Of a stretch of 39,366 nt of DNA, positions 8,495-15,732 are shown piece after piece. The DNA comes from Caproiciproducens galactitolivorans. GTDB lineage: Bacteria; Bacillota; Clostridia; Oscillospirales; Acutalibacteraceae. The position numbers were made by a program, and so were the translations under genes. The notes below the pieces were generated by a model. It was not told the origin of the DNA. It saw nothing but the letters and a program-made list of their open reading frames with translations, and did not search any database. The stretch lies in contig NZ_JAPOHA010000008.1 of the NCBI RefSeq assembly GCF_026672255.1, positions 1 to 39,366 of the forward strand. The letters are read 5' to 3'. The first letter of the stretch is position 1, and each line of letters begins with the position of its first letter.

Positions 8495-8618
8495 AACTTC
8501 CCTCAAAACGACAATTATCCCTTTCTTTTTATTTTATCATAATTTTTTCAATTTGTAATCAAGAAAGTAAAAACTGTTGCTAAAATTCTATCGATTCTTT
8601 CAAAAAGGAGTGCGGATT
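8495..8618. promoter_or_regulatory. Divergent intergenic region of the XrtG locus
   Basis: This 124-bp AT-rich stretch separates the minus-strand XrtG operon from the plus-strand membrane glycosyltransferase and must hold promoters for both. A CATAAT box (8538-8543) on the plus strand and a TTGAAA box (8546-8551) on the minus strand are visible, but neither has a convincing partner, so no individual promoter is called. Confidence 0.45.
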
Positions 8619-10232
8619 TTGAGTAAACATGTTGTGTCTTCCAGTATCAATCGGCTTGTGCATCTGTTTTATGAAAAACCATGCTCCTTTCCGGAGTGGG
8701 TATTCTTCATATTGCGGTATATATTTTTGTTTATTTTTACCTGCATTTTCTTGAATGTATGCTTTTTTAACGCAAGCAGTATGTTTCAATTCAATATGCC
8801 GTTTTCGATTACGATTGCGGGTATTCTTTTGCTGGCCCTCCTTTTTCTGCTCTATAAAGCGCGGGGGGCGAAAAAGAGCCGCAGGTTTCCTGTTCCGGCC
8901 GCCGCCGGCGTTCTTCTTCTGCTTTTTGCCGTGCAGGTCTTCATAGCGCAGGCAATCTACCGCCCGATCGGGTGGGATTGCAGTACGATTGTGGAATGTG
9001 CCGCAAAGGGGGATTTATCCTCGCAGACCTTCTATTTTTCTACATACCCGAACAATTTGCTGATGTTCTGCCTGCTGAAATACCTGTTAAAGGCCTTTTT
9101 CTATTTCGGCGGCGTCGATTACTGGCTGTTTTTATCGGTCGTGAATATTCTTATTGTGGACCTTACCATTTTTCTGGTGTTTCTGATTTGCAGAAAACGG
9201 TTCGGAAACACCTGCGGATTTGTCTCGCTGCTTCTGTTTGTTCTGATTTTCGGCCTGTCCCCGTGGCTCGTGGTGCCGTATTCCGATACGTTTTCCATGA
9301 TTTTCTTCCCGCTTATTTTCCTTCTGTTCCTCAGGTGGCAGGAACAAAAACAGATTTTCCGAAAGGGCGTGCTTCTGTTTTTGATCGGCTTTTTGTCGAT
9401 GGTCGGGTATTATATTAAACCCTATACGCTGATTGCACTGCTTTCGATTGTCATTTATTTGTTCATTCAAAATTTGAACCGCCTGAAACAGTTCGGATTC
9501 TTCCTTTTGTCCTCCGTCCTGATTTTTGCGGGCGCGGCGAGTTCCTGTGCGCTTTATAATACAACCGTTAAGGAGCCTTATTCCAAAATTCTGGACTATT
9601 CCCAAACCCTGCCGATGTCGTATTTCTTTATGATGGGATTAAATACAACGGTGTCGAAGGGAACGGGCAAGGCGCTTTACGGCGCATACAGCGGCGAGGA
9701 TAATTTATTTGCTTACACGCTGAAAACGCCGGAGGAAAAGAAAGCCGGAACGCTCCGGGAAGCGAAAAGGCGAATTGAAGCGTATACCCCCCGGGGATAC
9801 GCCCGGTTTTTATACAACAAGGCGAACTGGGTATTCAGCGACGGAACCTTCTGGGTGGAAGGGGAGGGCTACGATGTCGATCAGCCGAGCATCTCCACTT
9901 CTCCGCCAAGCAAATGGGTTCAAAGCTATCTGCGTTTTTACGGAGCGAATTACCCGCAGTTTGCCAATCTGATGCAGGCTGTCTGGATTGCGCTGCTTTT
10001 TCTGCTGATCTGCCCCTTGCTGAATAACAGCGGCGATTACAAAAATGCCTTTGTCAATATCCTGCGAATCGCCGCATTGGGATTTTTGCTTTATCAGCTT
10101 TTGTTTGAAGCCCGGCCGCGTTATCTTATTGCGGTTCTTCCGGTTTTCGTCCTCCTTTCGGCCTGCGGTTTCGCCAATTTTCATAAGAACTTTTACAGTT
10201 ATCCGGAAACGGATTTTGAAGTTCCCGATTAA
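8619..10232 (+). CDS. XrtG-associated multi-spanning GT-C-like membrane glycosyltransferase
   Basis: A 537-residue integral membrane protein with roughly 11-13 hydrophobic spans and a C-terminal extracytoplasmic portion. It resembles GT-C (PMT-like) enzymes, which use lipid-linked sugars outside the membrane: an early loop after the first spans carries IGWDCSTIV, where GT-C enzymes keep an acidic catalytic residue, followed by STYPNNLLM. I recognise it as the family usually found beside XrtG. The start is TTG at 8619, eight bases after AAAAGGAG; a longer in-frame TTG at 8577 would include this ribosome site and is rejected. It is divergent from the XrtG operon and ends in a strong terminator. 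Donor and acceptor are unknown. Confidence 0.8.
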   Translation: MSKHVVSSSINRLVHLFYEKPCSFPEWVFFILRYIFLFIFTCIFLNVCFFNASSMFQFNMPFSITIAGILLLALLFLLYKARGAKKSRRFPVPAAAGVLLLLFAVQVFIAQAIYRPIGWDCSTIVECAAKGDLSSQTFYFSTYPNNLLMFCLLKYLLKAFFYFGGVDYWLFLSVVNILIVDLTIFLVFLICRKRFGNTCGFVSLLLFVLIFGLSPWLVVPYSDTFSMIFFPLIFLLFLRWQEQKQIFRKGVLLFLIGFLSMVGYYIKPYTLIALLSIVIYLFIQNLNRLKQFGFFLLSSVLIFAGAASSCALYNTTVKEPYSKILDYSQTLPMSYFFMMGLNTTVSKGTGKALYGAYSGEDNLFAYTLKTPEEKKAGTLREAKRRIEAYTPRGYARFLYNKANWVFSDGTFWVEGEGYDVDQPSISTSPPSKWVQSYLRFYGANYPQFANLMQAVWIALLFLLICPLLNNSGDYKNAFVNILRIAALGFLLYQLLFEARPRYLIAVLPVFVLLSACGFANFHKNFYSYPETDFEVPD

Positions 10233-10270
10233 GAAAATAAGCCTGCGGCGGATCGCGGGCTTATTTTCTT
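10231..10270 (+). terminator. Terminator after the GT-C-like gene
   Basis: A 17-bp stem (10231-10247 with 10254-10270, one G.T pair) around the 6-base loop GCGGAT, ending in TTATTTTCTT. It begins at the second base of the stop codon. The A-rich left arm means it could also act on the other strand. Confidence 0.88.
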
Positions 10271-10351
10271 AACTTCGGTACGCCGGATTGCATGGAAAAC
10301 AACCGGGAACAACACACGGACTTTATTTTCCTTTTAAAACAGGAGGGATGA

Positions 10352-10380
10352 TTGACTGCCAAAAAATTGGATACTATAAT
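10352..10380 (+). promoter_or_regulatory. Sigma-A-type promoter of the alcohol dehydrogenase gene
   Basis: TTGACT (10352-10357), a 17-base spacer and TATAAT (10375-10380), close to the vegetative consensus. The gene start lies 57 bp downstream. Confidence 0.85.
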
Positions 10381-10388
10381 GGATGTAT

Positions 10389-10406
10389 GTTAATCTTTAG
10401 ATTAAC
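10389..10406 (+). promoter_or_regulatory. Operator-like palindrome just downstream of the adh promoter
   Basis: A perfect 7-bp inverted repeat, GTTAATC-TTTA-GATTAAC, begins nine bases after the -10 box, over the expected transcription start. The position suits a repressor site; a small RNA hairpin is the alternative. No regulator gene is adjacent. Confidence 0.5.
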
Positions 10407-10436
10407 AAGTAACGAATAGGTAAAAGGAGTAATGAA

Positions 10437-11498
10437 ATGAAAGGTTTTGCAATGTTAGGAATCGGAAAAACCGGCTGGATTGAAAAAGACCGTCCCGCCT
10501 GCGGACCGATGGACGCAATTTGCCGCCCGATTGCTCTGGCCCCTTGTACATCCGATATTCATACGGTTTGGGAAGGCGCTCTCGGAGACCGTAACGACAT
10601 GATTCTCGGTCATGAAGCCGTCGGCGAGGTTGTTGAAGTAGGCAGCCTTGTGAAAGACTTTAAACCGGGCGATAAAGTAATCGTTCCCGCGATTACCCCG
10701 GACTGGAATTCCCTTGAGGCACAGGCTGGCTACCAGATGCATTCCGGCGGTATGCTCGCAGGCTGGAAATTTTCAAACTTTAAAGACGGCGTATTCGGAG
10801 AATTCTTCCATGTAAACGACGCCGACGGCAATTTAGCGCTTCTGCCGGAAGGAATGGACCCCGCGGCGGCCTGTATGCTTTCCGACATGGTGCCTACAGG
10901 ATTTCACGGCGTAGAGCTTGCCGATATTCAGTTCGGCGACAGCGTTGTCGTTGTCGGTATCGGGCCGGTAGGCTTAATGTCGGTGGCGGGCGCGGCTCTT
11001 CGCGGCGCTTCCCGTCTTTTTGCGGTCGGCTCGCGCACCAATTGCGTGAAAGCGGCGAAGGAATACGGCGCTACGGATATTATCAATTACCGTGAAGGCG
11101 ACATCGTAGACCAGGTTATGGAAAAGACAAACGGCAAGGGTGTTGACCGCGTTGTAATCGCAGGCGGAAATGTCGATACGTTTGCACAGGCGATTCGGAT
11201 GCTTAAGCCGGGCGGAAGAATCGGCAACGTCAATTATCTTGGCGAAGGCGATTATATCAAGATTCCGCGCGTCGAGTGGGGCTGCGGCATGGGCCATAAA
11301 ATGATTGCCGGCGGCTTAATGCCGGGCGGCAGACTTCGCATGGAAAAGCTGGCTTCTCTTATGGTAAACGGCAGACTGGATACCAGCAAGCTGGTTACCC
11401 ATCGCTTTGAAGGCTTTGATAAAGTGGAAGAGGCGTTAATGCTGATGAAGGATAAGCCGAAGGATTTGATTAAACCGGTTGTCACCATCAAGTGGTAA
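10437..11498 (+). CDS. adh: NADP-dependent secondary alcohol dehydrogenase, zinc type
   Basis: A 353-residue medium-chain dehydrogenase very similar to the Thermoanaerobacter brockii / Clostridium beijerinckii enzymes, which interconvert ketones and secondary alcohols (acetone/2-propanol) with NADPH. The N-terminus MKGFAMLGIGKTGWIE, the zinc-site residues in APCTSDIHT (Cys37) and GHEAVGE (His59, Glu60), and DMVPTGFHG match. The Rossmann motif is GIGPVGLMSVAG, and SRTNC after the second strand fits the NADP-selective GSR signature. Like its relatives it lacks the four-Cys structural zinc loop. A strong promoter, AAAGGAG eight bases before the ATG and its own terminator indicate a single-gene unit. 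Physiological direction is not shown by the sequence. Confidence 0.94.
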   Translation: MKGFAMLGIGKTGWIEKDRPACGPMDAICRPIALAPCTSDIHTVWEGALGDRNDMILGHEAVGEVVEVGSLVKDFKPGDKVIVPAITPDWNSLEAQAGYQMHSGGMLAGWKFSNFKDGVFGEFFHVNDADGNLALLPEGMDPAAACMLSDMVPTGFHGVELADIQFGDSVVVVGIGPVGLMSVAGAALRGASRLFAVGSRTNCVKAAKEYGATDIINYREGDIVDQVMEKTNGKGVDRVVIAGGNVDTFAQAIRMLKPGGRIGNVNYLGEGDYIKIPRVEWGCGMGHKMIAGGLMPGGRLRMEKLASLMVNGRLDTSKLVTHRFEGFDKVEEALMLMKDKPKDLIKPVVTIKW

Positions 11499-11512
11499 AA
11501 GAGTAGAACACG

Positions 11513-11545
11513 AAAGCCGTCCGTATTTTTTGCGGGCGGCTTTTT
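11513..11545 (+). terminator. Terminator of adh
   Basis: GCCGTCCG (11516-11523) pairs with CGGGCGGC (11533-11540, one G.T pair), preceded by AAA and followed by TTTTT. Confidence 0.85.
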
Positions 11546-11597
11546 CTCTGTTTTGGCCCAAAAACCGGCGGCCTCGCGGCTCACGGAAGATGCTTGA

Positions 11598-11626
11598 TTG
11601 ACAAAAAGAAAGCCGTATGCTACAAT
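11598..11626 (+). promoter_or_regulatory. Strong promoter ahead of the ABC-F attenuator
   Basis: TTGACA (11598-11603), exactly 17 bases, then TACAAT (11621-11626). It lies more than 200 bp before the ABC-F start, leaving a long untranslated leader that holds a mini-ORF and a terminator. Confidence 0.88.
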
Positions 11627-11654
11627 TTAGGAAATTAAAGAAATGGGTGAAAAG

Positions 11655-11666
11655 ATGCGTAAATAA
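11655..11666 (+). CDS. Three-codon leader ORF (Met-Arg-Lys) of the ABC-F attenuator
   Basis: ATG-CGT-AAA-TAA, preceded by GGGTGA (11645-11650), 29 bases after the -10 box. An ORF this short with its own ribosome site, between a strong promoter and an intrinsic terminator ahead of a resistance-type ABC-F gene, fits a ribosome-sensing leader peptide. A ribosome stalled by a drug here would cover the start of the downstream fold. Function is inferred from layout. Confidence 0.6.
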   Translation: MRK

Positions 11667-11682
11667 TCTATTTTTCGAGTAA

Positions 11683-11826
11683 AACAGAACCGCTTTCAAA
11701 GGCCTGCTGCGGCAGTCCTTGTTCTGTTGCCGAAATGTAGATGATACGCGATCATGCCTGACTTTACAGTACAGGTATGTCTTTTCGTTATGATCTGCTT
11801 TCGGTTATCTGAAAGCAGATTTTTTT
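11683..11826 (+). promoter_or_regulatory. Attenuator leader with alternative folds and terminator upstream of ABC-F
   Basis: The first stem AACAGAAC (11683-11690) / GTTCTGTT (11721-11728) encloses CTGC-TGCG-GCAG (11704-11715). The final terminator is a perfect 10-bp stem, ATCTGCTTTC (11793-11802) / GAAAGCAGAT (11811-11820), followed by TTTTTT, and it ends 17 bases before the ABC-F start. The hexamer GCTTTC occurs both in the first stem's loop (11692-11697) and in the terminator's 5' arm. The upstream copy could therefore capture the terminator's 3' arm (GAAAGC) and act as antiterminator. The elements are seen; the switching is inferred. Confidence 0.7.
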
Positions 11827-11842
11827 ATAAAGAGGCGATCTG

Positions 11843-13390
11843 ATGCTGCAAATAAAGAATCTGACAATCACCCACCTGAAAGACCTCCGCGTTCTTCTCC
11901 GGGATTTTTCCTTTACCCTAAACAGCGGCGATAAGGCGGTGATTATCGGGGAAGAGGGAAACGGAAAATCCACGCTTTTAAAGCTGATTTATCAATCGGA
12001 GCTGGTAACGGACTATGCTGAGTTTACCGGTGAAATTCTGAAAAAAGGAATGAAGTTGGGCTATCTGGCACAGGAGCTTTCAAAGGAGCAGAAAGACCGG
12101 AGTATATGGGAATTCTGCTCGGAGAAATCGGAATTTTATGACCTTACCCCAAAAGAGTTATCGAATATTGCGACCCAGCTTGGATTAGAACCGGGAATGT
12201 TTTATTCCGATCAGAAGGTAGGTACCCTTTCGGGCGGAGAAAAGGTAAAACTTCAGTTGGCGGGGATTCTCATGACGAAGCCGGATGTGCTGCTGCTGGA
12301 CGAACCGTCCAACGATCTGGATATTGAAACGCTCGAATGGCTTGAAAAATTCATGAATTCGTGTGCTCTTCCGATTCTTTTTGTATCCCATGATGAAACA
12401 TTGATCGAGAATACCGCGAATGTTGTGATTCATATAGAGCAGGTCAGGCGAAAGACCCTTTCCCGCTATACCGTTGCAAGGATGCCCTACCGGGAATATG
12501 TGGAGGAGCGGCTATCGAGTCTGACAAAACAGGAACAGCTTGCGCGCAAGGAGCGGAGCGAATACGAAAAGCAGCAGGAGAAATTCCTGCAAATTCAGGC
12601 CAAGGTGGAGCACCGGCAAAACGCGATCTCGCGCGGAGACCCGCATGGCGGGAAGATGCTGAAAAGAAAAATGAAAGCCGTAAAATCGATGGGCCGGCGT
12701 TTTGAAAAGGAACATGAAAATTTAACGCAGATTCCGGATGTGGAAGACGCGATGATAATTCGGTTTGAAGAATCGGTTTGCATTCCCAACGGGAAAACCG
12801 TTCTGGATTTTCAGCTTGCTAAACTGACGGTTGGCGATCAGCTTTTATCGGAGAATATTGCGTTAACCGTAACAGGCCCTGAGAAAGTTTGCATCATCGG
12901 GAAAAACGGAGCGGGAAAGACCACGCTGCTTAAAAAAATAGCGGAGATTCTGCTGGAGCGAACCGATTTAAAAACCGCCTATATGCCGCAGGACTACGAA
13001 GACCTTCTTGATTTGAGCAAAACGCCGCCGGAGTTTTTATCGGAGACAGGCGACAAGGAGGAGATAACGAAAATCCGGACGTTTCTGGGAAGCATGAAAT
13101 ATACGCCGGATGAAATGGAGCATGCGATAGCGGAGCTGTCGGGCGGGCAGAAAGCAAAGCTTCTGTTTCTGAAAATGATTTTTAACGGCTGCAACGTCCT
13201 GATTCTGGACGAACCGACACGAAACTTTTCTCCTTTGTCCAATCCCGTTATCCGCGACGTTTTAAAGTCATACCGAGGCGCGATTATCAGCGTGTCCCAT
13301 GACCGTAAGTATATCCGTGAGGTTTGCGGCAAGGTTTACAGGCTGACAGAAAAAGGGCTGGATGCAATATATTGCGGAAAGGACGTTTGA
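11843..13390 (+). CDS. Antibiotic-resistance-type ABC-F ribosomal protection protein
   Basis: A 515-residue soluble protein with two ABC ATPase domains and no membrane segment. Domain 1 has the Walker A GEEGNGKST (about 36-44), signature LSGGEKVKLQ and LLLDEPSNDLD. A basic helical linker (about 205-300) corresponds to the interdomain region that reaches into the ribosomal P site. Domain 2 has GKNGAGKTT, LSGGQKAK and LILDEPTRNFSPLSNP, the last typical of the Vga/Lsa/CplR-like resistance branch rather than EttA or Uup. Such proteins displace drugs (lincosamides, streptogramin A, pleuromutilins) from the ribosome. AGAGG precedes the ATG. The attenuator upstream supports drug-induced expression. 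Exact drug range cannot be predicted. Confidence 0.85.
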   Translation: MLQIKNLTITHLKDLRVLLRDFSFTLNSGDKAVIIGEEGNGKSTLLKLIYQSELVTDYAEFTGEILKKGMKLGYLAQELSKEQKDRSIWEFCSEKSEFYDLTPKELSNIATQLGLEPGMFYSDQKVGTLSGGEKVKLQLAGILMTKPDVLLLDEPSNDLDIETLEWLEKFMNSCALPILFVSHDETLIENTANVVIHIEQVRRKTLSRYTVARMPYREYVEERLSSLTKQEQLARKERSEYEKQQEKFLQIQAKVEHRQNAISRGDPHGGKMLKRKMKAVKSMGRRFEKEHENLTQIPDVEDAMIIRFEESVCIPNGKTVLDFQLAKLTVGDQLLSENIALTVTGPEKVCIIGKNGAGKTTLLKKIAEILLERTDLKTAYMPQDYEDLLDLSKTPPEFLSETGDKEEITKIRTFLGSMKYTPDEMEHAIAELSGGQKAKLLFLKMIFNGCNVLILDEPTRNFSPLSNPVIRDVLKSYRGAIISVSHDRKYIREVCGKVYRLTEKGLDAIYCGKDV

Positions 13391-13589
13391 CGAAGAAGCG
13401 CCGCGAAAGTGGTATGCGGATAGGAAAGCGCCGGAGTACGACTTGTTGATCGGCCAGAGTATTTTCCTGAACGGCGCAAATTTTAAAATCGCCGGAATTC
13501 TGAAAAGCAAGGGAACCTCCATGGCGGGTTCCAATGACAACTGTGTTTTCCATTTCAGAAAGCCTGTACGCCGAAAAGACTGCATTTAA
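13391..13589 (+). pseudogene. Decayed fragment of a MacB/FtsX-like ABC permease
   Basis: Immediately after the ABC-F stop, the frame ending at 13589 reads LIGQSIFLNGANFKIAGIL followed by KSKGTSMAGSNDNCVF. This resembles the periplasmic MacB-type domain of macrolide-exporter permeases (a pattern such as GxxIxxNGxxFxVxGxLxxKG, then VFIP). After CVF the frame departs from the family; shifting one base gives SISESLYAEKTAF, closer to the expected continuation, which suggests a frameshift. No start codon with ribosome site, membrane segments or remaining domains are present. It is read as a relic, possibly of an efflux gene that once followed the ABC-F gene. The resemblance is recalled by eye, not searched. 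Confidence 0.5.
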
Positions 13590-13828
13590 TATTTTACAAG
13601 ACCGGCCTTCTGCTTTATAATAAGGAGTATAGCATTTCTGGTTAAATTTACTTTGTTTCAAAAATTCTTAATAATTTATGTAGAAGGGTCAGAAAGGATT
13701 TTTCTTCCTTTTTCAAGCTTGGCATAATTTGAACAATTTGGTAATTCATGAACAAGGACTGAAAAACCAATTCCGTCAACAAAAACAGGATACATCAAAA
13801 TATATCAAAGAAATTTGGAGGTCTACAG

Positions 13829-15625
13829 ATGATAAACACATTTTGCACTTCCCCACTGTGGGAATGCAGTCAAACCCTAGCCGCGGTTGCGCAGGGAAGG
13901 GAGCCCGCCGAAACGGTCATTTGCAATGCGAAGCTGATTAATGTCTGTACGGGTGAAATTCTGCCGGATATGGATGTTGCGATTGCCGCCGGAAGAATCG
14001 CGCTGGTGGGCGACGTAAAACATTGTATTGGGGAAAACACAACGGTGATCGACGCGAAAGGGCAGTATATTGCCCCCGGCTTTTTAGACGGGCATATTCA
14101 TGTGGAATCCTCCATGATGAGCGTGGGCGAATACGCGCGCGCGGTTGTGCCGCACGGAACAACCGGAATCTATATGGACCCTCATGAAATCTGCAATGTG
14201 CTGGGGCTTGACGGGGTTCAATGCATGATTGAAGACTCCAAACGCACGCCGCTGAAAACCATGGTTACCACGCCGTCCTGCGTTCCGGCCGTACCGGGTT
14301 TCGAAGACACCGGCTCGTTTGTCGGCCCCAAAGAAGTAGCGGAGACGATGAAGTGGGACAGTGTGGTCGGCTTGGGCGAAATGATGAATTTCCCCGGAAT
14401 CCTTTCCTCCGACGGGCATGCGCACGGGGAAGTGGCGGAAACGCTGAAAGCGAATAAAATCGTAACCGGGCATTATTCCATGGCGGAAACCGGCCGGGGG
14501 CTGAACGCTTATATCGCGTCCGGCGTGCGCTGCTGCCATGAGTCGACCCGTGAGGAAGACGCGCTCGAAAAAATGCGCCGGGGCATGTATGCCATGTTCC
14601 GCGAAGGCTCCGCGTGGCACGATTTGCATGAAGTGGCAAAGAGCATTACGCAGCATAAAATCGACACCCGCTTTGCGGTGCTCATATCGGATGATACCCA
14701 TCCGTACACCCTCTTGACACAGGGTCACCTTGACCACATTGTGCGCCGCGCGGTCGAGGAAGGAATTGACGTCGTTACGGCGATTCAGATGGTCACCATC
14801 AACTGCGCGCAGTGCTTCCAGATGGATCACGACCTTGGCTCGATTGCGCCGGGGAAATGCGCGGATATCGTATTCATTGATGATCTAAAGAAGCTGAATA
14901 TTACGAAGGTGCTGGTGAACGGAAAAGTGGAAGCCGAAAACGGGGAATTGGTGCGTCCACTCGGGGAATACCATTATCCGGAATGGGCGACGAAGTCCAT
15001 GCATGTCCGCGACGCTATCACGCCGGACTCCTTTAAAATTCCCGCCGAGGGGCAGGAGGTAACCGCGCGCGTAATCGAAATTATTCCGGAGCGGGTCGGT
15101 TCCTTTGAACGCCACGCAAAATTAAAGGTGCAGGACGGACAGGTTTCGTCCGATACGGCACAGGATGTTTTAAAGACCGCGGTTTTTGAGCGCCACCACG
15201 AAACTGGAAAAGTCGGGTTCGGATTCGTAAAGGGATTCGGCATCCAGTGCGGCGCGATGGCCTCCACCGTGGCGCACGACGCACACAACCTGCTGGTGAT
15301 CGGAACCAATGATGAGGATATGGCGCTGGCGGCAAATACGCTGATCGCGTGCGGCGGCGGCATGACCGCCGTGCAGAACGGCAAGGTGCTGGGTACGGTT
15401 CCGCTCCCGATCGCCGGCCTGATGAACGACAAACCGCTGGAAGAAATGAGCGAGATTGTGGAAAATTTAAGCAGCGCGTGGAAACAGATCGGGTGCAGCA
15501 TTGTCTCCCCGTTTATGACGATGGCGCTGATTCCGCTGGCCTGCCTGCCGGAACTCCGTTTAACGGACCGCGGCTTGGTGGACTGCACTACCTTCCAGTT
15601 CGTCCCGCTGTTTCTTCCGAATTGA
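13829..15625 (+). CDS. ade: Adenine deaminase
   Basis: A 598-residue amidohydrolase-superfamily enzyme converting adenine to hypoxanthine and ammonia in purine salvage. The metal-binding GFLDGHIHVESSMM lies near residues 85-98; GHYSMAE, SDDTHPYTL and IAPGKCADIVFIDDL follow; the C-terminal ade-specific domain contains VAHDAHNLLVIGTND. Length fits the family (about 570-600). The ATG is seven bases after GGAGG (13817-13821). The N-terminal 25 residues are a usual extension before the conserved ICNAKLINVCTGEI. It stands alone between the ABC-F relic and a convergent exporter gene. No purine riboswitch was recognised in the 240 bp upstream. Confidence 0.95.
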   Translation: MINTFCTSPLWECSQTLAAVAQGREPAETVICNAKLINVCTGEILPDMDVAIAAGRIALVGDVKHCIGENTTVIDAKGQYIAPGFLDGHIHVESSMMSVGEYARAVVPHGTTGIYMDPHEICNVLGLDGVQCMIEDSKRTPLKTMVTTPSCVPAVPGFEDTGSFVGPKEVAETMKWDSVVGLGEMMNFPGILSSDGHAHGEVAETLKANKIVTGHYSMAETGRGLNAYIASGVRCCHESTREEDALEKMRRGMYAMFREGSAWHDLHEVAKSITQHKIDTRFAVLISDDTHPYTLLTQGHLDHIVRRAVEEGIDVVTAIQMVTINCAQCFQMDHDLGSIAPGKCADIVFIDDLKKLNITKVLVNGKVEAENGELVRPLGEYHYPEWATKSMHVRDAITPDSFKIPAEGQEVTARVIEIIPERVGSFERHAKLKVQDGQVSSDTAQDVLKTAVFERHHETGKVGFGFVKGFGIQCGAMASTVAHDAHNLLVIGTNDEDMALAANTLIACGGGMTAVQNGKVLGTVPLPIAGLMNDKPLEEMSEIVENLSSAWKQIGCSIVSPFMTMALIPLACLPELRLTDRGLVDCTTFQFVPLFLPN

Positions 15626-15658
15626 TGAAATTTAATTCTATTGTTATACAATTAAGAA

Positions 15659-15689
15659 GGACGGGAAAAGCAGACCGCTTTGCCCGTCC
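15659..15689 (+). terminator. Hairpin after ade
   Basis: GGACGGG (15659-15665) pairs with CCCGTCC (15683-15689), with a smaller inner AGC/GCT pairing. The following T content (CTATTCTAT) is modest, so it is a probable but not ideal terminator. Confidence 0.6.
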
Positions 15690-15707
15690 CTATTCTATGC
15701 ATAAGAA

Positions 15708-15732
15708 AGCCGCGAGGAATTTCCTCACGGCT
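15708..15732 (-). terminator. Terminator overlapping the end of the DHA2 exporter gene
   Basis: AGCCGCGAGG (15708-15717) pairs with CCTCACGGCT (15723-15732) with one G.T pair, and on the minus strand TTTCTTAT follows. The right arm overlaps the last codons and the stop (15725-15727) of the exporter gene. Confidence 0.7.

Noticed and set aside
8577-8618. Upstream TTG as the start of the GT-C-like gene
   Set aside because: It has no ribosome site, whereas the TTG at 8619 follows AAAAGGAG at good spacing.
13362-13589. 75-codon plus frame as an intact small gene
   Set aside because: Its start lies inside the ABC-F gene without a ribosome site, and the sequence looks like a broken permease segment.
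13590-13828. Purine riboswitch upstream of adenine deaminase
   Set aside because: No conserved purine-aptamer core or terminator could be recognised in this AT-rich stretch.
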